A stretch of DNA of 47,996 bases, from NCBI GenBank assembly GCA_029289095.1, contig JARFUG010000015.1:3462-51457 (forward strand). The letters are read 5' to 3'. This stretch comes from Desulfuromonadales bacterium (GTDB lineage: Bacteria > Desulfobacterota > Desulfuromonadia > Desulfuromonadales > JACZKF01). The translations under genes and the position numbers were made by a program. Below are positions 41,807-47,996 of the stretch, in pieces. Every line of letters starts with the position of its first letter. The stretch's first letter is position 1. The notes beneath the pieces were generated by a model that saw only the letters and a program-made list of their open reading frames with translations, did not search any database and was not told the origin of the DNA.

Positions 41807-42540
41807 TCTTTGATATCCTCACGCTCTTCCCGGCCATGTTCGCTTCCCCCTTCGCCGACAGCATTCTCGGCAAGGCGGCGGACCGGGGGCTGATCCGCAT
41901 CCGTGCGCACAATCTGCGCGACTGGGCCGAGGGGCGGCACAAGGTTACGGACGACGCCCCTTACGGCGGCGGAGAAGGGATGGTCATGAAACCCGAGCCG
42001 GTCGCACGGGCCGTTGCCGAACTTCGTTCCCGTGAACCCGCGGCAAAGGTCCTCCTCATGACACCCCAGGGGCGCACCTTCCGCCAGCCCGATGCCGCCG
42101 CCCTCTCCCGGCAGGAAAGGCTCGTCTTCGTTTGCGGCCGTTACGAGGGATTCGACGAACGCATTCGGCCCCTGGTCGATGAGGAATATTCCCTGGGCGA
42201 TTTCGTCCTGACCGGCGGCGAACTCGCTGCCATGGTCATGATCGACGCCATTGCCCGCTTGTGCCCCGGGGTGCTCGGCAATGTCGACAGCGCCCAAAGC
42301 GACTCCTTCTCGGACGGCCTGCTCGAGCATCCCCACTACACCCGGCCGGTGGAATTCGAGGGGCTGAGGGTCCCTGAAGTTCTGCTGTCGGGAAACCATG
42401 CCGAGATCGCCAGGTGGCGCAGGCGCGAGCAGTTGCGCCGCACGCTTGAGCGGCGCCCGGAACTTCTCGAGCTGGCCGACCTCAGTGCGGCCGATCGGCT
42501 CGTTCTGGCCGAGCTGAAATCGAAGGGAGGGGGAGCGTGA
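41803..42540 (+). CDS. trmD: tRNA (guanine37-N1)-methyltransferase TrmD
   Basis: TrmD methylates G37 next to the anticodon and prevents frameshifting. The 245-residue SPOUT enzyme has [28 protein letters not shown], the knot segment [11 protein letters not shown] and [15 protein letters not shown]. The ATG overlaps the rimM stop (ATGA), and the stop overlaps the next gene (GTGA). Confidence 0.98.
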
Positions 42541-43088
42541 CGCGGAGGCCTGTCGCCTTGGCGTTGGTCCATCATCCCGTTCTCGACCGAAGAGGGGATC
42601 GGGTGACCTCGGCCGTCACCAACCTCGACCTGCACGATATCGCACGGGTCGCCAGGACCTACGACTTTCAACGCTTCTACGTGGTGACCCCTGCGCAGGA
42701 GCAGCATCGCATCGTCGAGCGCATCGTTGCACACTGGACCCGCGGTTTCGGTGCGGATTACAACCCGCATCGGGGTGAAGCTCTGACGCTCGTCGAGACG
42801 GTCTCCTCTCTCGATGAGGCGATCGAACAGATGCGACGATCGACGGGAGAAGAGCCACTGCCCATCCTGACAGGAGCCTCCCGCGAGGGCATCTCCTACG
42901 AGAAGTGCCGTGCTCTTGCTCTCGAGAAGCCCCTGATTATCGTGCTGGGGACAGGCTGGGGACTCGACCCGAGTCTTTTCGAGCAGGGGTGGCCCGTTCT
43001 GTCGGCCGTCCGGGGACCCCAACGATACAACCACCTTTCGGTGCGCTCCGCTGCGGCCATCATTGCGGATCGCCTTTTTGGATGCTAG
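42537..43088 (+). CDS. SPOUT-type RNA methyltransferase (TM1570-like)
   Basis: The 183-residue protein resembles the RNA methyltransferase family of TM1570 (PF09936). It opens with [36 protein letters not shown], and the AdoMet-knot segment is [12 protein letters not shown] with a later [16 protein letters not shown]. Its substrate is unknown, but its position between trmD and rplS, with a four-base overlap, points to rRNA or tRNA. The start is GTG. Confidence 0.88.
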   Translation: MTRRPVALALVHHPVLDRRGDRVTSAVTNLDLHDIARVARTYDFQRFYVVTPAQEQHRIVERIVAHWTRGFGADYNPHRGEALTLVETVSSLDEAIEQMRRSTGEEPLPILTGASREGISYEKCRALALEKPLIIVLGTGWGLDPSLFEQGWPVLSAVRGPQRYNHLSVRSAAAIIADRLFGC

Positions 43089-43177
43089 AACCAGACACGC
43101 CGGCACAGGCGCCGGCACGTTAAACAAATAACCGGATACCAAAGCTGATCGCGATATCGGTATTGAGGAGGAAGAAG

Positions 43178-43525
43178 ATGAACATCATTGATCGTCTGGA
43201 AATGGAGCAGATCAAGAAAAACATCCCCGTCTTCAAGGCGGGCGACACCCTGAAAGTCCATGTGAAGATCGTCGAAGGCGACAAACAGCGCATCCAGCTC
43301 TTCCAGGGGGTCTGCATCCGGCGCAACAACAGCGGGCTCGGGTCGACCTTTACGGTCCGGAAGATTTCCGGCGGCATCGGCGTGGAGCGAATTTTCTCCC
43401 TTCACTCGCCGGCGGTGGAGAAGATCGAGGTCGTCACCATCGGTCGCGTCCGTCGCGCCAAGCTTTACTACCTGCGCAATCTGCAGGGCAAGGCCGCCCG
43501 CATCCGGGAAAAGCGCTACGCCTGA
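43178..43525 (+). CDS. rplS: 50S ribosomal protein bL19
   Basis: The 115-residue protein has [32 protein letters not shown] and the [21 protein letters not shown] end typical of bL19, at the subunit interface. ATG 43178 has GAGGAGGAAG upstream; the TTG at 43163 lies before that site. A perfect terminator follows, closing the cluster. Confidence 0.98.
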   Translation: MNIIDRLEMEQIKKNIPVFKAGDTLKVHVKIVEGDKQRIQLFQGVCIRRNNSGLGSTFTVRKISGGIGVERIFSLHSPAVEKIEVVTIGRVRRAKLYYLRNLQGKAARIREKRYA

Positions 43526-43535
43526 GAGTGAAGCC

Positions 43536-43574
43536 AACGCAAAAAGGCCCCGGATTCCGGGGCCTTTTTGCGTT
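43536..43574. terminator. Intrinsic terminator after rplS
   Basis: A perfect 18-bp stem (43536-43553 with 43557-43574) around a three-base loop includes AAAAA and TTTTT stretches, so it can work in both directions. The gene on the opposite strand ends nearby. Confidence 0.95.
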
Positions 43575-43645
43575 CATCTGCAACTGTTCAGCGCAACAGT
43601 CTCCCTCGGAAGGGGGGCATGGGCTGTGTGAGATAAAGATGCTCT

Positions 43646-43831
43646 TCAGTTGAAACCGACCGGCGGATTCGAGCCCGATGAGACGACGACGCCGACGACG
43701 AGAATGGTTACGACAACGAGAAAGCAGGCGGTCGCCCACCCCCCCTGCGCCAGCACGGCGCGAAGGTCTTTCCAGTCGACCAGGAAAATCAGATAACAGA
43801 GCACCAGTAATGCAGTAACGACACCCAGCAT
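43646..43831 (-). CDS. Small two-span membrane protein, 61 aa
   Basis: The 61-residue protein has two strong hydrophobic segments (about 3-18 and 32-51) separated by a charged loop (VDWKDLRAVLAQGG). A strong GAGGAGGAGAGA ribosome site lies just upstream of the ATG, so it is likely expressed. The function is unknown. Its promoter may share a palindrome with rnhB. Confidence 0.6.
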   Translation of the reverse strand: MLGVVTALLVLCYLIFLVDWKDLRAVLAQGGWATACFLVVVTILVVGVVVSSGSNPPVGFN

Positions 43832-43873
43832 AATCTCTCTCCTCCTCTCAATTAAATCTGTGAAAAATTCGTC

Positions 43874-43886
43874 AGTATATTATACT
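43874..43886. promoter_or_regulatory. Palindromic divergent -10 element
   Basis: The 13-base palindrome AGTATATTATACT gives TATACT toward rnhB and TATAAT toward the small membrane protein gene. No clear -35 is present on either side. Confidence 0.4.
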
Positions 43887-43926
43887 AAGACATTTTTTAA
43901 ATCTACTTTGAATTTTCGGAGGCTGT

Positions 43927-44568
43927 GTGACGCTCGATCTGTTTCCACCCCAGGAGGTCACCTTTTGGCACCATGAGGATCAGGCGCGCCGGCGCGGCTT
44001 CAGAACGGTGGCCGGCGTGGATGAAGCGGGGAGGGGACCTCTGGCCGGACCGGTCGTCGCCGCGGCTGTTGTATTGCCCGAGGGCTTCGAACTGCCCGGA
44101 CTCAACGACTCGAAGCAGGTCTCGGCCGCGGAGCGCGAACGCCTCTACCCCCTGATCCGCCAGAACGCGCTGGCCGTGGGGGTCGGCGTGGTTTCGCCGG
44201 AGCGGATCGATGAAGTCAACATCCTCCAAGCCACCCTGCAGGGGATGGTCAGGGCGGTGAACCGCCTGCGTCTCGCACCCGACTTTCTCCTTGTGGACGG
44301 CATCACCCCCGTACCGCTTCCGTTGCGCCAGCTCACCCTGAAGCAGGGAGACGCCCGCTCTTCATCGATAGCAGCGGCTTCCATCGTCGCCAAGGTGTTG
44401 CGCGATCGCATCATGGACGCCTATGACCGACTTCATCCCGGGTACGGGTTTGCGAAAAACAAGGGGTACGGCAGCGCTGAGCATCTGGCGGCCATTGCCA
44501 GGCTCGGTCCTTCGCCCCTGCACCGGCGCACCTTCGGCGGGGTGCGCGAACACCTGGCCGCATCATGA
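43927..44568 (+). CDS. rnhB: Ribonuclease HII
   Basis: RNase HII cuts the RNA strand of RNA-DNA hybrids and single ribonucleotides in DNA. The 213 residues have the catalytic VDEAGRGPLAGP (D32, E33), LLVDGI and the ASIVAKVLRDRIM segment. The GTG at 43927 is preceded by CGGAGG. It overlaps yraN by four bases. Confidence 0.97.
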   Translation: MTLDLFPPQEVTFWHHEDQARRRGFRTVAGVDEAGRGPLAGPVVAAAVVLPEGFELPGLNDSKQVSAAERERLYPLIRQNALAVGVGVVSPERIDEVNILQATLQGMVRAVNRLRLAPDFLLVDGITPVPLPLRQLTLKQGDARSSSIAAASIVAKVLRDRIMDAYDRLHPGYGFAKNKGYGSAEHLAAIARLGPSPLHRRTFGGVREHLAAS

Positions 44569-44933
44569 CCGAGGAGCGCCTGTCCCTGGGGAGGTGGGGA
44601 GAGGAGGAGGCCGCACGGTTCCTGGCGCGCTGCGGCATGAAGATCGTCGCGCGCAACGTGCGCACCCCCGTCGGTGAAATCGATCTCGTTGCCCGGAAGG
44701 GGCGGACGCTCGCCTTCATCGAAGTGAAGACGAGGCGAGGGCTTGGATTCGGAACCCCCCAGGAGGCGGTGGGGCGCACCAAGCAGCGCCAGATCCTGAG
44801 GGCCGCCCAGTGGTACATGGCCGACGGGAAGGCAAGGGGGCTGCAGCCCCGTTTCGACGTCGTCGCCGTGCACGCCGTAGCCGGACGGGCCGAGATCGAA
44901 CATATAGAGGACGCCTTCGGCCTTTCCGGCTGA
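44565..44933 (+). CDS. yraN: YraN / UPF0102 nuclease-fold protein
   Basis: The 122-residue protein has the UPF0102 pattern: GRWGEEEAARFLARCGMKIVARN, then GEIDLVARKGRTLAFIEVKTR, where D40 and E53-V-K55 form a PD-(D/E)xK core. Its function is unproven, possibly Holliday-junction or DNA-end processing. It is coupled to rnhB. Confidence 0.93.
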   Translation: MTEERLSLGRWGEEEAARFLARCGMKIVARNVRTPVGEIDLVARKGRTLAFIEVKTRRGLGFGTPQEAVGRTKQRQILRAAQWYMADGKARGLQPRFDVVAVHAVAGRAEIEHIEDAFGLSG

Positions 44934-45093
44934 GACCGGGATGCAGGGAAAAGCAAAGCGTTCTCAGGCCCGTTCGCTTTGCTCACTCGAGTCCGCAGAG
45001 AAAGCAACACCCCCAATTCTCCTTGCGATTTCCAGCGACTGCGGGGAGCGGGCTTGAGATGCTTTTCACGTGAATCTCGTAGAAGGAGCCAGG

Positions 45094-47058
45094 ATGGATA
45101 AGACCCTCTCGAGCTACGGCATGATGCGCCTCGGCGTCGTGAGCCCGGAGCTGCGCGTCGCCGATATCGCTTTCAATACCGAGCGCATTGTTGAGGCGAT
45201 GGACGAGGCGGCGGCCAGGCAGTGTCGCTTTCTCGTCTTTCCCGAGCTCTGCGTGACGGGATATACCTGCGGCGATCTCTTTTTCCAGTCGGCCCTCCTC
45301 GATCAGACCCGGGAAGCTCTTTTTCGCCTTGCGCAGGAGAGCTCCCGTCGGCAGAGCGTCCTTGCGGTGGGGGCTCCCATCGAGTACGCAGGGCGTCTTT
45401 TCAACTGCGCCGTCTTTATCGCGGACGGCCGCATCCTCGGCGTCGTCCCGAAGACGTTTCTCCCCAACACCTCGGAATTCTACGAGGAGCGCTGGTTCTC
45501 CTCCTCCCTCGACGCCCCTGGAAACGAGATCCTCTGGCGCGGCGAGCGCATCCCCTTCGGGACCGATCTCCTCTTCAAGGCTGAAAATCTCGAGGGATGC
45601 GTGGTCGGCGTCGAAGTCTGCGAAGACGCCTGGGTCGCCAATCCCCCGAGCGGGGAGATGGCTTGGGGGGGCGCGACGGTGCTGCTCAATCTCTCGGCAA
45701 GCCCCGAGATTCTTGGGAAGGAGGAGTACCGCCGGACCCTCGTTCAGTCCCAGTCGGCCCGATGTCTGGCCGCCTACGCCTACGCTTCGGCAGGTCCCGG
45801 GGAATCGAGCACCGATCTCGTCTTTTCGGGGCACTCCCTGATCGCCGAATACGGAGCGCTGCTCGCTCAGACCGAGCGCTTCTCCTTCGAGACGCGTCTG
45901 GCGACGGCCGACATCGACATCGACCGACTCCTGGGCGAGCGCCGGCGCAACAACAGCTTTGTCGTTGCGCCCCGGCGATCCTTTCGGCAGATTCCGTTCA
46001 CCCTCCCCGATGCGCCGGCCCATACCCTGCAGCGCGATATCACGGCGACCCCGTTCGTCCCCTCGGGGGAAGAGGCGCAGGCCCTGCGCTGCAGGGAAAT
46101 CTTCGCCCTTCAGACGACGGGGCTCGCCAAGCGGCTTCGCCACACGGGGGTGCAAAAAGCCGTCGTGGGGCTTTCCGGAGGGCTTGATTCGACCCTGGCC
46201 CTTCTCGTCATGGTCAAGGCCTTCGACGCTCTCGGAATCGACCGGGAGGGGATCGTCGCCGTGACGATGCCAGGCTTCGGCACGACCTCCCGCACCCGTG
46301 GCAATGCCGAGGGGCTCGCCGAAAGGCTCGGCGTGACGCTGCGGACCATCCCCATCGATGCGGCGGTGCGGCAGCACTTCGCCGATATCGGCCATCCGGA
46401 GGAGAAGCACGACATCACCTACGAGAACGCCCAGGCGCGCGAGCGTACCCAGATCCTCATGGATGTGGCCAACCAGGAAGGGGCGCTCGTCATCGGAACC
46501 GGCGACCTCTCGGAGCTGGCTCTCGGCTGGTGCACCTACAATGCCGATCACATGTCGATGTACGGCGTGAACGCCGGAGTCCCAAAGACGCTGGTGCGCT
46601 ATCTCGTCTCCTGGTGTGCCGAGGAGGAGTTCTCCGGCGAGACCGCAGCCATCCTTGTCGACATCTGCAATACCCCTTTCTCGCCCGAACTGCTCCCCCC
46701 GGACAAGGATGGAGAGATTCTTCAGGTGACCGAGGATCAGGTCGGCCCCTACCTGCTGCACGATTTCTTCCTCTTCCATGTGGTTCGCCTGAGCTTTTCT
46801 CCGGCCAAAATCATCTTTTTGGCGCAGCACGCTTTCGGTCACACCTTCAGCAATGAGGAGATTCTGCGCTGGCTGATGGTCTTCTACCGGCGCTTTTTCT
46901 CGCAGCAGTTCAAACGATCCTGCCTCCCTGACGGGCCGAAGGTCGGCAGCGTCGCCCTCTCCCCCCGCGGGGACTGGCGCATGCCGAGCGACGCCAGCGT
47001 CGCCCTCTGGCTGGCGCAGCTCGAAGAGCTGGAAAAGGCGGTGAGGAGTGAGGAGTGA
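45094..47058 (+). CDS. nadE: Glutamine-dependent NAD+ synthetase
   Basis: The 654-residue enzyme amidates nicotinic acid adenine dinucleotide, using glutamine through an N-terminal nitrilase-type domain (about 1-270; triad E51, K120, C176 in VEVCEDAW). The C-terminal synthase domain has the LSGGLDS loop (360-366) and [12 protein letters not shown]. The ATG at 45094 follows AAGGAGCCAGG. The last residues after KA (V-R-S-E-E) and the TGA are written by GTGAGGA heptad units, so the original stop has been replaced. Confidence 0.96.
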   Translation: MDKTLSSYGMMRLGVVSPELRVADIAFNTERIVEAMDEAAARQCRFLVFPELCVTGYTCGDLFFQSALLDQTREALFRLAQESSRRQSVLAVGAPIEYAGRLFNCAVFIADGRILGVVPKTFLPNTSEFYEERWFSSSLDAPGNEILWRGERIPFGTDLLFKAENLEGCVVGVEVCEDAWVANPPSGEMAWGGATVLLNLSASPEILGKEEYRRTLVQSQSARCLAAYAYASAGPGESSTDLVFSGHSLIAEYGALLAQTERFSFETRLATADIDIDRLLGERRRNNSFVVAPRRSFRQIPFTLPDAPAHTLQRDITATPFVPSGEEAQALRCREIFALQTTGLAKRLRHTGVQKAVVGLSGGLDSTLALLVMVKAFDALGIDREGIVAVTMPGFGTTSRTRGNAEGLAERLGVTLRTIPIDAAVRQHFADIGHPEEKHDITYENAQARERTQILMDVANQEGALVIGTGDLSELALGWCTYNADHMSMYGVNAGVPKTLVRYLVSWCAEEEFSGETAAILVDICNTPFSPELLPPDKDGEILQVTEDQVGPYLLHDFFLFHVVRLSFSPAKIIFLAQHAFGHTFSNEEILRWLMVFYRRFFSQQFKRSCLPDGPKVGSVALSPRGDWRMPSDASVALWLAQLEELEKAVRSEE

Positions 47059-47111
47059 GGAGATAGGAGTTAAAGGCTTTTACACCTCACTTGCGACTCC
47101 TCACTCCTCAC
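47041..47111. repeat. Inverted heptad array inside the nadE end and before rsmI
   Basis: Three GTGAGGA units and one GATAGGA (47041-47068) are met by inverted ACTCCTC units (47096-47109). The first two and a half units are coding for nadE. The inverted arms can pair, and the array ends nine bases before the rsmI start. Confidence 0.93.
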
Positions 47112-47119
47112 GAGGCCCT

Positions 47120-47962
47120 ATGCCCGGAACCCTCTACATCGTCGCAACCCCCATCGGCAACCTCGAGGACATCACGTTGCGCGCCCTTCGGGTCCTCAAG
47201 GAGGTCGACCTCGTGGCGGCCGAGGACACCCGTCACAGCAGGCGCCTTCTGACCCACTTCGGCATCGGCGCCAGGCTCACTTCCTATTTCGAGCACAACG
47301 AGGCCGCCAAGGGGGAGCGTCTGGTGGAGGAGCTGCGCGCCGGGAAATCGGTGGCCCTCATCTCCGATGCCGGCACACCCGCCATCTCCGATCCCGGATA
47401 TCTTCTGGTGCGGCGCTGCAGAGACGAGGGGATCGCCGTCGTCGCCGTCCCGGGTCCGTCAGCGGCCGTCGCAGCCCTGTCCATCTCAGGGCTCCCCACC
47501 GACCGATTCTCCTTCGAGGGATTTCTTCCCGCCAGGTCCGCCGGCCGCAAGGCGGCCTTTCGCACCGTGGCGAAGGAGGGCCGCACCGCCATCTTCTACG
47601 AGGCGCCTCACCGGCTAGCGGCGTCTTTGAGGGACCTGGCATCGGAGCTGGGCGAGGAGCGGGAGGTGGCGGTGGCGCGCGAGCTTACAAAGATGCACGA
47701 GGAGCTTTTTCGAGGGTCGGCGAAAGAGGCGCTGGAGCATTTCGGGGCGCAGAAGGTGCGCGGAGAGATCGTCCTTCTGGTCGCCCCGGCGCCGGAAGAG
47801 AAACCGGCCGGAACGGTGCGCGAGGCTCTCCTCAGGCGACAGCGAGAGAAGAGCAATCTTTCCATGAAGGAGATCGTGCGGGAGGTGGCCAAAGAATTCG
47901 GTCTTCCCGGCAGCGACGTCTACCGGGAGGCGTTGAAGTTGCGGGAGGAAAAAAAACGATAG
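47120..47962 (+). CDS. rsmI: 16S rRNA (cytidine1402-2'-O)-methyltransferase RsmI
   Basis: RsmI methylates the ribose of C1402 in the decoding centre. The 280-residue protein has PGTLYIVATPIGNLEDIT, EDTRHSRRLL, ISDAGTPAISDPG and PGPSAAVAALSISGLP, all tetrapyrrole-methylase-fold blocks. The ATG at 47120 starts the conserved region; the only upstream site is GAGG with four bases between, inside the repeat zone. It ends 34 bases before the window edge, near a further heptad array. Confidence 0.96.
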   Translation: MPGTLYIVATPIGNLEDITLRALRVLKEVDLVAAEDTRHSRRLLTHFGIGARLTSYFEHNEAAKGERLVEELRAGKSVALISDAGTPAISDPGYLLVRRCRDEGIAVVAVPGPSAAVAALSISGLPTDRFSFEGFLPARSAGRKAAFRTVAKEGRTAIFYEAPHRLAASLRDLASELGEEREVAVARELTKMHEELFRGSAKEALEHFGAQKVRGEIVLLVAPAPEEKPAGTVREALLRRQREKSNLSMKEIVREVAKEFGLPGSDVYREALKLREEKKR

Positions 47963-47983
47963 CAATCCAATAGAATTCAGGAT

Positions 47984-47996
47984 CTTCTGTCTTCTG
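47984..47996. repeat. Start of another heptad array at the window edge
   Basis: CTTCTGT followed by CTTCTG is the beginning of a heptad array complementary to the CAGAAGA type, 21 bases after the rsmI stop. It is cut by the window end. Confidence 0.6.

Overview
This 48 kb, GC-rich window looks like ordinary chromosome from a Desulfuromonadales-type bacterium (Geobacter/Desulfuromonas relatives). That is an inference from gene content and order: ffh-rpsP-rimM-trmD-(SPOUT methylase)-rplS-rnhB-yraN, a resB/ccsB cytochrome c maturation pair, a thiE-thiD fusion followed by a short-form thiC, an E. coli-type speD, a long-form GAPDH beside a class II aldolase, and DUF3343. No rRNA, tRNA, CRISPR array, transposase or phage gene was seen.

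Layout. 1-5 kb: a ribbon-helix-helix protein, truC and two moeA paralogues, the second carrying a periplasmic-binding-protein-like domain. 5-6.6 kb: a lower-GC islet with a family 10 (fucosyltransferase-like) glycosyltransferase and a short RlpA lipoprotein. 6.7-14.5 kb: small unknown proteins, uup, serB-sfsA, tmcAL and a small nuclease-fold protein. 14.6-18 kb: clpS-clpA-aat, a compact N-degron unit. 18-23.3 kb: a PilZ protein, a THUMP methyltransferase, rpsU, gap and fba. 23.4-25.9 kb: a DUF3024-like gene behind a structured leader, a ChaN/PDZ lipoprotein and speD. 26-29.1 kb: the thiED-thiC operon with a consensus promoter, TPP riboswitch and attenuator. 29.2-34.7 kb: alr, a corrinoid-activator-like ASKHA protein, purH and purD. 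35-38.2 kb: resB, ccsB and a TrmN6-like methylase. 38.2-39 kb: a DciA-like protein and a membrane protein. 39.2-48 kb: DUF3343, the ffh/ribosomal/tRNA-modification cluster, rnhB-yraN, nadE and rsmI.

The genes together cover translation and RNA modification (truC, tmcAL, rlmL-like, rpsU, trmN6-like, rpsP, rimM, trmD, rplS, rsmI), cofactor synthesis (moeA x2, thiED, thiC, nadE, the c-type heme pathway), purine synthesis, central carbon metabolism and regulated proteolysis. Two strong sigma70-type promoters (TTGACA, 17 bp, TATAGT) are visible, one before the TPP riboswitch and one before ffh.

The most unusual feature is not a gene. Many intergenic gaps hold short, degenerate, direct-then-inverted arrays built from 7-bp units (sometimes 8 or 9 bp). 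They start at, or even before, the stop codon of the upstream gene. In trmN6, nadE and thiED the last codons and the stop codon are themselves made of array units. Units carrying TGA or TAG with a 7-bp period present a stop in every frame. The largest array is 18 consecutive heptads (38125-38250), and the window ends inside another. A 300-bp MITE-like inverted-repeat element follows truC. These arrays are the best candidate here for something under-described.
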